From NCBI RefSeq assembly GCF_003148495.1, contig NZ_QGGH01000001.1, forward strand, positions 1,260,347 to 1,324,346: a stretch of 64,000 bases of DNA. Direction: 5' to 3'. The notes beneath the pieces are model-generated. The model saw only the letters and a program-made list of their open reading frames with translations, was not told the DNA's origin and ran no database searches. How positions within the stretch are numbered: the first letter of the stretch is position 1; every line of letters begins with the position of its first letter. A program made the position numbers and the translations under genes. Below, piece after piece: positions 27,829 to 39,791 of this stretch. The DNA is from Mesorhizobium loti. Its GTDB lineage: Bacteria > Pseudomonadota > Alphaproteobacteria > Rhizobiales > Rhizobiaceae.

Positions 27829-27985
27829 GGCGATTGCTCCGGTGCTGATGCCTGGTCTCGAACCTGTGGTTCGCGCGAACAGGAAGATAGAACGACCGAC
27901 GATTCATTCCAGATGGGTTGCGCTCTATCGGCGGCAACGCAGAGGACGGCCGGCAGCCGCCAGCCGACCTCCGGGTCACGCCCGG

Positions 27986-28984
27986 CTAGAACATACCGCG
28001 ATCGTTGCTGCGCTGGTCGTCTTCCACCAGATGCGGCTGATAGATTCCCGCTCGCGCCGTTCGCCGCCAGGGCCGGGCCGGGTCTGCCGGATTGTTGTCG
28101 ATATCGGCGACGGAAATCGCGGCGGTTCCATCGGCTGGACATTGCGCCGCCCAGCGGCCACCGGGGGCAACGATCCCCGAAGGCGCGGTCAGGCTGTGTT
28201 GCGCGGGGAGAGAGAAACTCGCCCAGTAATTGTTGCTTGCCGCGTGTCCCTGCATCTCGACGGCGAAGGCCGGACCATCGGCGGCAGTGATTGTCGAGAA
28301 CAGGACGCAGTCGACATCTAGCCTCTCATAGTCGATGAAAATCTCGGGAAAGTGCGCTTCCATGCCGAGCGTGCAGCCGAAGCGGAGCCCGTCGACCTCG
28401 AACGTCATGGGGATCGAACCCGGCGTGTACATGAAGGAGATCTTGGTGTTCGACAGCATGCGCTCGTCATAGCGCGTCACCAGCTCGCCGCGATCGGAGA
28501 CGACATAGAGGCTGTTGTGCGGCCGACGCGGTCCGCTCAGCCGATGCACCGAACCGAAGACCGTCCACAGCCCAAGCTCGCGCGCAAGCGCTGTCGTCGC
28601 CTCCAGTTCCTCGCGCAGGACAGCCCATTCGAACCGGCTCCAATCGGCCGGCCCGATATTTTCGCGGCCGCTGGCCGACATGATGCGCTTGTTCGGGGAG
28701 CAGGTCGCGCCCTCGGGAAAGTGCAGCAGTCTGGCGCCCGCCTGCCGGGCCTCCTGCATCAGGCGTCGCATCTCCAGCCCGCTGTCGCGCAGCTTGCCGA
28801 TGTCGTGCGGGTCGTCATGGACGGTGCTTTGCGCCACGGCCAATCGCACCGATCTCACTTCGGGCGCCGGATCATCCGGCGCACCGCGGTGAAAATGCCT
28901 GAGAGCAGCCGTATAGGACTCGCCTGTCCTGGCAGCGCGAGCCCGCACACGACGTTTGAAATTTGTATTTTGCGTCATTGTCAT
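27986..28984 (-). CDS. Nitrilase-fold (carbon-nitrogen hydrolase family) protein with altered catalytic residues
   Basis: A 332-residue protein with the C-N hydrolase fold from about residue 44 (VRSVRLAVAQSTVHDDP). The first catalytic residue is kept (E91 in LLHFPEGATC). The Lys expected in the Y-x-K motif is Glu (E174 in RYDERML). The nucleophile Cys expected before the FPE motif is Gly (G207 in GMEAHFPEIF); a Cys lies three residues earlier (C204). The N-terminal 35 residues (KRRVRARAARTGESYTAALR) are a basic extension. The fold call is firm, but normal nitrilase/amidase chemistry looks unlikely. The neighbouring LysR gene is on the same strand 223 bases away. Confidence 0.82.
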   Translation of the reverse strand: MTMTQNTNFKRRVRARAARTGESYTAALRHFHRGAPDDPAPEVRSVRLAVAQSTVHDDPHDIGKLRDSGLEMRRLMQEARQAGARLLHFPEGATCSPNKRIMSASGRENIGPADWSRFEWAVLREELEATTALARELGLWTVFGSVHRLSGPRRPHNSLYVVSDRGELVTRYDERMLSNTKISFMYTPGSIPMTFEVDGLRFGCTLGMEAHFPEIFIDYERLDVDCVLFSTITAADGPAFAVEMQGHAASNNYWASFSLPAQHSLTAPSGIVAPGGRWAAQCPADGTAAISVADIDNNPADPARPWRRTARAGIYQPHLVEDDQRSNDRGMF

Positions 28985-29207
28985 GGCCTTTCACGTCCCG
29001 GATGGCGTTCCCCAGCAACCACATCCGAAACGGTCGGACCAAGACAGCGGCCTGAGACTGGAAAGCCCCTTTGCCTCCGTTGAAAGGCCGTGCTGGGGAC
29101 GGTCCCTGGAGGTTCGGCGCAGGCCACGCCGTGGAGAATGATGCCGATGCTGTCCTGCTTCGTCAACCGGGCAGGCAACCGATGCTGACCGGTCGAAAGG
29201 CTCACAC

Positions 29208-30101
29208 CTAATCCCGGTAGCGCAGCGCGTCGACCAGCAGCGAGAAGGCTGGCGTCGCCTGCCGGCGGCTGGGGTAATAGAGATGGTAGCCGGGGAAGGG
29301 CGCGCACCAGTCGGCGAGCACCCGCACCAGCCGGCCGTCGGCCAGATAGGCTGTCACCTGGTCGTCGGGCATATAGGCGAGCCCCAATCCGGCGAGCACG
29401 GCATTCATGCGCAGTGCGGCTGTGTTGAACACCAGCTGGCCTTCGACCCGCACCTTCAGCTCGCGCCCGGCCTTCTCGAACTCCCACGCATAGAGCCCGC
29501 CATAGGTCGGCAGCCGCAGATTGATGCAATTGTGGTCGGTCAGGCCCTGCGGCACGCGTGGTTTTGGCCGCGTGGCGAAATAGGCCGGCGACCCGACCAC
29601 CGCCATGCGCATATCGGGGCCGATGCGCACAGCGATCATGTCGCGTGCCACCTGTTCGCCCAGCCGCACGCCGGCATCATAGCGCTCGGCAACGATGTCG
29701 GTCAGGCCGTAATCGACGATGATCTCTATCCTGATGTCGGGATAGTCCGGCAGCAGCCTTGATATCGCCGGCCACAGGATCGCATCGGCGGCATGCTCGC
29801 CGGCGGTGATGCGGATGGTGCCGGCGGGTTTTTCGCGCAAGGCGCTGAGCGCCGTGAGCTCGGTCTCGATCTCGTCGAGCCTCGGCCCGACGGTGCGCTG
29901 CAGCCGCTCGCCGGCTTCGGTCGGCGAGACGCTGCGCGTGGTGCGGGTCAGAAGCCTGACGCCCAGCCGCTCCTCCAGCGTGCGAACTGTGTGGCTGAGC
30001 GCCGATTGGGAAACGCCGAGCTTGGCCGCCGCCCTGGTGAAGCTTTCCTCGCGCGCGACGGCGAGGAAGGCGGTCAGCTCGTTCAGATTGTCTCGCGGCA
30101 T
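29208..30101 (-). CDS. LysR family transcriptional regulator
   Basis: A 297-residue regulator with an N-terminal winged helix (FTRAAAKLGVSQSALSHTVR, about residues 21-40) and a LysR substrate-binding domain. The line GLTDIVAERYDAGVRLGEQV and YAWEFEKAGRELKVRV places it in the group next to oxidoreductase genes. It is divergent from the cupin-MFS-aldo/keto reductase genes, with 154 bases between, and is the probable regulator of that operon. The inducer is unknown. Confidence 0.92.
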   Translation of the reverse strand: MPRDNLNELTAFLAVAREESFTRAAAKLGVSQSALSHTVRTLEERLGVRLLTRTTRSVSPTEAGERLQRTVGPRLDEIETELTALSALREKPAGTIRITAGEHAADAILWPAISRLLPDYPDIRIEIIVDYGLTDIVAERYDAGVRLGEQVARDMIAVRIGPDMRMAVVGSPAYFATRPKPRVPQGLTDHNCINLRLPTYGGLYAWEFEKAGRELKVRVEGQLVFNTAALRMNAVLAGLGLAYMPDDQVTAYLADGRLVRVLADWCAPFPGYHLYYPSRRQATPAFSLLVDALRYRD

Positions 30102-30255
30102 TCATGAGCCCTTCTCATAAGTACATGCCGGTTATAGCAGCTAATCATGGGCAATCGCAGGCCCTAAATTGGCATCACAAGATCGGGCGGCCCAAAGCTG
30201 GGCGGCCTTGAAGCCAATGGCCGCGTCGGGCCCGGCGTGGAAAAGGAACAAAACC

Positions 30256-30651
30256 ATGGATATCAAGCGAAGCGGTTCTCAAGCCTCCGGCAAGGGACCG
30301 GGCGACTGGTTCACCGGCACGGTGCGCATCGACCCGCTGTTCCAAGCCATCGCACCGGCCCGCGCGGCCGGCAACGCCGTCACCTTCGAGCCCGGCGCGC
30401 GCACCGCATGGCACACCCATCCGCTCGGCCAGTTGCTGATCGTCACCGCCGGCTGCGGCCGCGTGCAGCGCGAGGGCGGCCCGGTCGAGGAAATCCGGCC
30501 CGGCGACGTGGTTCGCTTCGAGCCGGGCGAGAAGCACTGGCATGGCGCGGCACCCACCACCGCCATGACCCACATCGCCATCCAGGAAGCGCTCGACGGC
30601 AAGGCGGTCGACTGGATGGAGCCCGTCAGCGACGCGCAGTACCAGGCCTGA
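30256..30651 (+). CDS. Cupin domain protein
   Basis: A 131-residue single-domain cupin. The metal site motifs are [17 protein letters not shown] and [17 protein letters not shown], giving the usual His/Gln/His ligand set. ATG 30256 follows AAAAGGAACAAAACC. Homologous small cupins include (R)-hydroxynitrile lyases and carboxymuconolactone decarboxylase partners, so an enzyme is possible. It is the first gene of a rightward run (cupin, MFS, two aldo/keto reductases) facing a LysR regulator. Confidence 0.88.
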   Translation: MDIKRSGSQASGKGPGDWFTGTVRIDPLFQAIAPARAAGNAVTFEPGARTAWHTHPLGQLLIVTAGCGRVQREGGPVEEIRPGDVVRFEPGEKHWHGAAPTTAMTHIAIQEALDGKAVDWMEPVSDAQYQA

Positions 30652-30668
30652 TCGCCGGAGCCAGCAGA

Positions 30669-34762
<4,094 letters not shown>

Positions 34763-34910
34763 GCCACCACATTAAGGGCGTGCTCTATGGCATCGCAGCC
34801 GCGCTGCCGCACATGAAGACCCAGAGAGCGGCCACATGTGATCCTGTTGCGGCCGACGGCGCAGAAGTATTGAGGGCACAAGGATCGTGCCCGGATCGGA
34901 TGGCAGTATC

Positions 34911-35501
34911 TCAGCTTGGGATTTGGCTTTCTGCGAACTCGCGTCTTGCGGCCGTGAAAACCTCGCGGGCAGCGTCGGCATTCATGACGGCGATCGCAAG
35001 GCCAATGACAATATCTGGCCAAGCCGAGTTCCACACAAATGCCGTGACCAGGCCGGCGGCAATGATTGCGATATTCGCCAGGACATCGTTGCGCGCCGAC
35101 AAGAATGCTGCGTGGGTAAGGCTGCCGCTGTGATGGCGATAGCGAGCGAGCATCAGCGCGCACGACAGGTTGACGAGGATCGCGCCAGCCGCGGTAAGCG
35201 TTAGCGGAACGGGCGCTGGCGGGATTGGAACGTTGAACTTCTGCCAAGCCGTCCAAAGGGTCGCCAAAGCCGGGATCAGAAGTACCCCGGCCAGCGCCAT
35301 TCCAAGCCGCGCTCGATTACGGATAGTCCAGCCCAGCGCAACCATGATCAGCAGGTTGACGGATGCATCCTCGAGAAAATCGATGCTGTCGGCGAACAGA
35401 GATACAGATCCGATCCAAACGGCGACGGCAAACTCGATACCGAAATAGCCAAGGTTCAGGATGGCGACCATCCGCACCGCCTTGCCTAGCGTCCCGGTCA
35501 T
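34911..35501 (-). CDS. Cation-diffusion-facilitator-like transporter (short)
   Basis: A 196-residue membrane protein with about five or six helices. LFADSIDFLEDASVN in helix 2 and SARNDVLANIAI in helix 5 occupy the positions of the CDF metal-binding motifs (normally HxxxD or DxxxD). The cytoplasmic C-terminal domain of CDF proteins is missing, making it about 100 residues shorter than usual. It may export a divalent metal, but the metal is not predictable. It is a lone leftward gene. Confidence 0.78.
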   Translation of the reverse strand: MTGTLGKAVRMVAILNLGYFGIEFAVAVWIGSVSLFADSIDFLEDASVNLLIMVALGWTIRNRARLGMALAGVLLIPALATLWTAWQKFNVPIPPAPVPLTLTAAGAILVNLSCALMLARYRHHSGSLTHAAFLSARNDVLANIAIIAAGLVTAFVWNSAWPDIVIGLAIAVMNADAAREVFTAARREFAESQIPS

Positions 35502-35618
35502 ATCCTGTCCTCATCAATTGCCGCTGCCGCAAGGCATATAGGGTTTCCATGACATGAGACATTGCCGATTTCAGCGGCCGCCTTGACAACGCTGCGGTTC
35601 CTGCTCCAGCTTGGCGCC

Positions 35619-35708
35619 ATGTTCGTTTTCGCGCCCACCATCACCAAGCGACGCCGCTCCTGCACGAGCGGCAAGCTGATTGCGCGACGACAACAACCAG
35701 CACGATAG
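35619..35708 (+). CDS. Possible 29-codon leader peptide upstream of GNAT gene
   Basis: ATG 35619 opens a frame for a 29-residue, Arg-rich peptide (MFVFAPTITKRRRSCTSGKL then IARRQQPAR). It stops 22 bases before a strong intrinsic terminator that itself lies just ahead of the acetyltransferase gene. The arrangement is like an attenuator leader. No clear ribosome site precedes it. It may equally be part of a small RNA. Confidence 0.3.
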   Translation: MFVFAPTITKRRRSCTSGKLIARRQQPAR

Positions 35709-35729
35709 ACCTGGTTCGTTCGTTTCCAG

Positions 35730-35760
35730 CCCCGCCCGCGACATCCGCCGGCGGGGTTTT
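35730..35760 (+). terminator. Intrinsic terminator directly upstream of GNAT gene
   Basis: CCCCGCC (35730-35736) pairs with GGCGGGG (35750-35756), followed by TTTT. The loop is 13 bases. It is oriented rightward, yet no rightward gene ends here; the nearest downstream start is 18 bases away. It therefore ends a short upstream transcript or acts as an attenuator. Confidence 0.75.
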
Positions 35761-35777
35761 CATGTCTGGAGCACTTC

Positions 35778-36257
35778 ATGACCATCGTTTCGTCCATCCG
35801 ACTTCGGCCGGCCACGCCGGCGAATGCCGCCGCGATCCGGGACATTGTGCGCACCGCCTATGCCAAATGGGTGCCGGTGATCGGCCGCGAGCCGCTGCCG
35901 ATGCGCGCTGACTATGAGAAGGCGGTTGCCGAGCATCCGTTCGATCTCGCCGTCGAGGATGGCGCCATTGTCGGGATGATCGAAACCGTCCTGACCGACG
36001 ATCACCTCTGGATCGAGAATGTCTGCGTCGCACCGCAGGCGCAGGGCAGGGGGATCGGCCGGCTGCTGCTGGAACTAGCCGAGCGCAAGGCAATCGAAGC
36101 GGGCCGCCTCGAGCTTCGCCTGCTGACCAATGGCGCCTTCGAGGCCAATGTGTCGCTTTACAAAAAGCATGGCTATGTGATCGATCGGGAAGAGCCGTTC
36201 ATGGGCGGCATGACGGTCTATATGAGCAAGAGGCTCGCGGGATCACCGGTAATCTGA
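35778..36257 (+). CDS. GNAT family N-acetyltransferase
   Basis: A 159-residue GNAT protein. NVCVAPQAQGRGIGRLLLEL at about residues 80-99 holds the acetyl-CoA loop (Q/RxxGxG/A), followed by LELRLLTNGAFEANVSLYKK, and the C-terminal strand with RLAG. It transfers acetyl from acetyl-CoA to an unknown amine. TGGAG precedes the start. The ACT-domain gene follows 15 bases later and is probably co-transcribed. Confidence 0.92.
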   Translation: MTIVSSIRLRPATPANAAAIRDIVRTAYAKWVPVIGREPLPMRADYEKAVAEHPFDLAVEDGAIVGMIETVLTDDHLWIENVCVAPQAQGRGIGRLLLELAERKAIEAGRLELRLLTNGAFEANVSLYKKHGYVIDREEPFMGGMTVYMSKRLAGSPVI

Positions 36258-36272
36258 GGAAGGAGTTCGACA

Positions 36273-36656
36273 ATGTCCATCAGCGTCAGGCTTAGGCAAC
36301 TCTCAGGGCATTACGCGGTTTCCCGGCTGGAGGCGGGCGACGCCATTCCCGGTTGGGCGGACGGGCCAGGCTTCGTCAGCATCACAAGGACCGACGACGA
36401 ACTTTCGATCGTTTGTCTGCAGGATCGTGTGCCGGATAGCGTCAGGCAGGACGGTGACTGGGTGGCCTTCAAACTCCAGGGGCCGTTTGCCTTCGACGAA
36501 ACCGGTATCGTGCTGTCGGTCATAAGGCCGTTGTCGGAGAACGGGTTGGGCATCTTCGTGGTGTCCACTTTCGATGGCGACCATCTGTTGGTGAAAGCGA
36601 CGGATCAGGCCGCCGCGAGGCGGTTTCTGGTCGAGGCTGGACATATCTTGCTGTAA
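36273..36656 (+). CDS. ACT domain-containing protein (ACT_7/CASTOR-like)
   Basis: A 127-residue protein. The opening MSISVRLRQLSGHYAVSRLE and the C-terminal FDETGIVLSVIRPLSENGLG with FVVSTFDGDHLLVKA fit small stand-alone ACT-domain proteins. ACT domains bind amino acids as sensors. It is 15 bases downstream of a GNAT gene, a common pairing, and GGAAGGAG precedes its ATG. Ligand unknown. Confidence 0.85.
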   Translation: MSISVRLRQLSGHYAVSRLEAGDAIPGWADGPGFVSITRTDDELSIVCLQDRVPDSVRQDGDWVAFKLQGPFAFDETGIVLSVIRPLSENGLGIFVVSTFDGDHLLVKATDQAAARRFLVEAGHILL

Positions 36657-36668
36657 TCCAGCCTCGCT

Positions 36669-36744
36669 CTGGCTCAACGACTCGCGCACTGGCTCAACCA
36701 CTTCCGGGGTTGCGTTTGACAGCGGCGGTTGTGCATCGTTATCT
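36669..36744 (+). promoter_or_regulatory. Promoter with upstream 20-base-spaced direct repeats (aldehyde dehydrogenase)
   Basis: TTGACA at 36716-36721 and TTATCT at 36739-36744 are separated by exactly 17 bases. Two direct repeats, CTGGCTCAACGACT (36669-36682) and CTGGCTCAACCACT (36689-36702), lie upstream with a 20-base period, about two helical turns. This is the layout of an activator site just upstream of -35. The start codon is 55 bases beyond the -10. Confidence 0.6.
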
Positions 36745-36798
36745 CCAGCCACATATGACGGCCGGCACGGCCATGCGGTGCATCCCAAGGAGCAAACC

Positions 36799-38232
36799 AT
36801 GTCACACAATCTGCAATTCTATATCGATGGCGCGTGGGTCGATCCTGTTGTGCCCAACACTTTCGACGTCATCGACCCGTCGAATGAGGATGCTTTCGCC
36901 CAGATCTCGCTCGGCTCCAAGGCCGATGTCGACAAGGCGGTGGCCGCAGCCAAGCGCGCCTTCAACAGCTTTGGTTTCACCGAGGTCGGCGAGCGGCTCG
37001 AACTCCTGAACCGCATCATCGCGGTCTACAAGAAGCGCAGCGCCGATCTGGCGGTTGCCGTGTCGCGCGAAATGGGTGCGCCGCGCCAGATGGCATTGGA
37101 CAGCCAGGTCGGCATCGGTCTTGCGCATCTGCAGAAGATGGCCGACGTGCTAGGGAGTTTCGAGTTCCGCCACGTGAAGGGCAATCATCTCGTGGTCAAG
37201 GAGCCGATCGGTGTCGTCGGCCTGATCACGCCGTGGAACTGGCCGCTCAACCAGATCACCTGCAAGGTCGGTCCGGCGCTTGCCGCCGGCTGCACCATGG
37301 TGCTCAAGCCCTCAGAGATCGCGCCGCTCGACGCCATCATCTTCGCCGAGATCCTGGACGAGGCCGGCGTACCGAAGGGCGTGTTCAACCTCATCAATGG
37401 CGACGGTCCGGGCGTCGGCCAGGCGCTGTCCAGCCATCCCGACATCGACATGATGTCGTTCACCGGTTCGACCCGCGCCGGCATCCTGGTGGCCAAGGCC
37501 GCCGCCGACACGGTCAAGCGCGTGCATCAGGAGCTTGGCGGCAAGTCGGCCAACATCCTGTTCGGGGATGTCGACCTCGCAAGCGCCGTCTTCAAGGGCG
37601 TCGCCGGTTGCTTCAGCAACAGCGGCCAGTCCTGCAACGCGCCGACGCGCATGTTCGTGCCGCGTGACCGCCACGACGAGGCGGCCGGCTATGCCAAGGC
37701 GGCTGCGGAAAAGTTCACCGTCGGCCCCGCCGACGCTGCCGGCACCAAGCTCGGCCCGGTCGTCAGCCAGGTCCAGTTCGACAAGATTCAGGACCTGATC
37801 CAGGCCGGCATCGACGAGGGTGCGACGCTGGTCGCTGGCGGCCCTGGCCGTCCGGCCGAACTCAACCGCGGTTATTATGTCAGGCCGACGGTGTTCGCGG
37901 ACGTCACCCACGACATGCGCATCGCGCGCGAAGAGATTTTTGGGCCGGTGCTGGCGATCATGCCCTATGACAGCGTCGATGAGGTGGTCGAGACCGCCAA
38001 CGACACCGTCTATGGCCTCGCCTCCTACATCCAGGCCAAGGACATGAAGAAGGCGCGCGAAGTCGCGGCGCGCATGCGCACCGGCAATGTCTACATCAAC
38101 TATCCCCAGTGGGACGCCGGCCTGCCGTTCGGCGGCTACAAGCAGTCGGGCAACGGCCGCGAATATGCCGAATACGGGCTCGAGGATTTCCTCGAGATCA
38201 AGGGCATCGCGGGATATGAGGCGGCGGAGTAA
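36799..38232 (+). CDS. NAD(P)-dependent aldehyde dehydrogenase
   Basis: A 477-residue ALDH. GLITPWNWPLNQITCKVGPA and HQELGGKSANILFGD contain the cofactor and general-base Glu motifs, and CFSNSGQSCNAPTRM holds the catalytic Cys. The C-terminal QWDAGLPFGGYKQSGNGREY is typical. ATG 36799 follows AAGGAGCAAACC. It oxidises an unknown aldehyde to the acid in the cytosol. It has its own promoter and is not obviously part of an operon. Confidence 0.95.
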   Translation: MSHNLQFYIDGAWVDPVVPNTFDVIDPSNEDAFAQISLGSKADVDKAVAAAKRAFNSFGFTEVGERLELLNRIIAVYKKRSADLAVAVSREMGAPRQMALDSQVGIGLAHLQKMADVLGSFEFRHVKGNHLVVKEPIGVVGLITPWNWPLNQITCKVGPALAAGCTMVLKPSEIAPLDAIIFAEILDEAGVPKGVFNLINGDGPGVGQALSSHPDIDMMSFTGSTRAGILVAKAAADTVKRVHQELGGKSANILFGDVDLASAVFKGVAGCFSNSGQSCNAPTRMFVPRDRHDEAAGYAKAAAEKFTVGPADAAGTKLGPVVSQVQFDKIQDLIQAGIDEGATLVAGGPGRPAELNRGYYVRPTVFADVTHDMRIAREEIFGPVLAIMPYDSVDEVVETANDTVYGLASYIQAKDMKKAREVAARMRTGNVYINYPQWDAGLPFGGYKQSGNGREYAEYGLEDFLEIKGIAGYEAAE

Positions 38233-38610
38233 AACGGGTCGGGGCGCGCCACGATAAGTGGCGCGCAACTTTCTGGATCTGGGCCAATCGCCCGAAGTTG
38301 GCGCTGCCCCTCACCTGCCTGCCGGCATCCTCTCCCCGTATAGTGACGGGGAGAGGGACGCTGCCATCGCCGGTTTCGCCAATCACCAGCGTTGCAAGTA
38401 GGGCGCCAGCGTTGCGGCTAGCCCCTTCTCCCCGTCACTATACGGGGAGAAGTGCCCGGCAGGGCGATGAGGGGCGGCGCTGGCCTCGGCGATTGGTGGT
38501 CCAAGGTGGAACCGATCATCGGTGCGAACCAGTTTGCCTTGTGCCTCGCAACGCCGTTCCTTGCCAATTGGCAAATAGATGCTATATATCTGCCAATAGC
38601 GAGGCAACAA
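38233..38610. repeat. Intergenic inverted-pair repeat element (type C) and flanks
   Basis: Unit 1 (38301-38357) and unit 2 (38421-38480) are inverted copies of about 57 bases. Each includes a perfect hairpin TCTCCCCGTATAGTGACGGGGAGA-like core (shown here in parts: CTCCCCGT, ATAGTG, ACGGGGAG) and an outer GCCCCTCA/TGAGGGGC arm with CTGCCGG. About 63 bases separate them. The rest of this 378-base gap holds the Xre gene promoter at its right end. No open frame is convincing here. Confidence 0.8.
38561..38588 (+). promoter_or_regulatory. Promoter/operator of Xre-RES toxin-antitoxin genes
   Basis: TTGCCAATTGGCAA (38561-38574) is a perfect 14-base palindrome. Its first six bases also serve as a -35 box, with TATATA 16 bases downstream at 38583-38588. 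A further TGCCAAT half-site occurs at 38591-38597. Position just before the antitoxin gene suggests autorepression. Confidence 0.65.
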
Positions 38611-39033
38611 ATGCAGCTTCAGTCCATCGTCACCACGCCTGCCACGGTCGGCAGCGTCATCTCGGATGACGAGGCGGGCGCCTTGGCGCGCACCACGGTC
38701 AACCTGTTCAAGGCCTGGAATCTCACGGATATGGAGGCCTGCATCCTGCTTGGCGGTATGTCGGCTCGGACCTGGGCGCGTTGGAAGACTGGGGCGAAAG
38801 AAGGCGGCATCGGCAGGATCGACCGCGATCTGCGCACCCGCATGGCGCACCTGATGGGCATCCACAAGGGCCTGCGCTATCTGTTCACGGAGCCGGCGCG
38901 CGGCTATGCCTGGATACGCAAGCCCAATGCCACCTTCGGCGGCCAGTCGGCCCTCGACCTGATGCTGCGCGGCGAAATCTCCGATCTCTCGGCGATGCGG
39001 GAATGGCTCGATGCGGAGCGTGGTGCATGGTGA
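38611..39033 (+). CDS. Antitoxin, MbcA/ParS/Xre family
   Basis: A 140-residue protein from ATG 38611. An N-terminal Xre-type helix-turn-helix region (AWNLTDMEACILLGGMSART, about residues 30-49) precedes the C-terminal MbcA/ParS domain with MAHLMGIHKGLRYLF and the NATFGGQSALDLMLRGEISD motif that enters the toxin pocket. It neutralises the RES toxin and likely represses the operon. The toxin start overlaps its last codons, typical of the pair. Confidence 0.9.
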   Translation: MQLQSIVTTPATVGSVISDDEAGALARTTVNLFKAWNLTDMEACILLGGMSARTWARWKTGAKEGGIGRIDRDLRTRMAHLMGIHKGLRYLFTEPARGYAWIRKPNATFGGQSALDLMLRGEISDLSAMREWLDAERGAW

Positions 39034-39725
39034 GTGGGCTTGCGGTCCGTCGCCGCGTCGACTGGCACCAGACCTTCCGCATCATCCGCTCCATCCATCC
39101 GCCCATCGATCTCTTCGAGGACGTTGCCGACCCGCGCGACTGGGAGGCGCTTGCCGCCGTCGAGGCGAAAACGAACCCGCGCATCCGGTTCGAGATCGGC
39201 GACCTCGGCAAGGTGTCGGCCGCAAGGCGGATTTCCGGTCCCGGCGCGAGCTTCGTGATGGCGCCCTTCGTGCATTGCTCGACGCTCAGGCCAGGCCGTT
39301 TCTCGGATGGCAGTTACGGGATCTACTATGCCGGCGACAGCGAGGAGGTGGCGCTGGCCGAGACCATCCACCACCATCAGAAATTCATGGGCGCCACCAA
39401 CGAGGGGCCGGGCTGGACAGCGGATTTCCGCGTGCTGATCGGCGGCGTCGACCGCAGCCTCGATGACGTGAACGCCGTGCCAGGCGTGCTCGACCCGGAC
39501 GACTACACCGCCTCGCAGGCGGAAGGGCGGGCGTTGCGGGCTGCCGGCAGCGATGGGCTGGTGTGGAACAGCGTGCGCATGCCGGGCGGCGGCTGCATCG
39601 GCATCTTCTGGCCTGATGTCATCACCGTTCCGGTGCAGGGCCGGCACTACAGCTATCACTGGGATGGCGCCCGCGTGGACTTCGTGCGCCAGCACGATAC
39701 GGGAAAGGTGCTGGCCGTCACCTGA
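39027..39725 (+). CDS. RES domain toxin (NAD-consuming)
   Basis: A 232-residue protein starting within the antitoxin 3' end (7-base overlap, with CGGAG upstream). The four catalytic positions of RES toxins appear as R in FRIIRSIH, Y in GIYYAGDS, E in ALAETIHHHQ, and S in GLVWNSVRMPGG. Characterised members (MbcT, ParT, Xre-RES) degrade NAD or modify PRPP synthetase. Activity is inferred from these residues. Confidence 0.9.
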   Translation: MVSGLAVRRRVDWHQTFRIIRSIHPPIDLFEDVADPRDWEALAAVEAKTNPRIRFEIGDLGKVSAARRISGPGASFVMAPFVHCSTLRPGRFSDGSYGIYYAGDSEEVALAETIHHHQKFMGATNEGPGWTADFRVLIGGVDRSLDDVNAVPGVLDPDDYTASQAEGRALRAAGSDGLVWNSVRMPGGGCIGIFWPDVITVPVQGRHYSYHWDGARVDFVRQHDTGKVLAVT

Positions 39726-39763
39726 TGGCGGGCGGACACGCTTTACAGATCGCGGGGAAGCCG

Positions 39764-39791
39764 ATATCCATAAATCCAAGGATTCGGATAT
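39764..39791. promoter_or_regulatory. Candidate ArsR operator upstream of arsR
   Basis: ATATCC (39764-39769) and GGATAT (39786-39791) form an inverted repeat, with a second layer ATCC..GGAT inside. It lies directly against the arsR ATG at 39792, so repressor binding would block initiation. ArsR operators are imperfect AT-rich inverted repeats of this size. Confidence 0.55.

Noticed and set aside
28985..29207. Hidden gene or RNA between the nitrilase-fold gene and LysR
   Set aside because: No frame with a start and ribosome site, no strong hairpin with T-run, and no repeat was found. It is treated as a plain promoter/leader gap.
34763..34910. Small gene between the fusion gene and the cation transporter
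   Set aside because: Short frames occur, but none has a ribosome site or plausible composition; the gap is only 148 bases.
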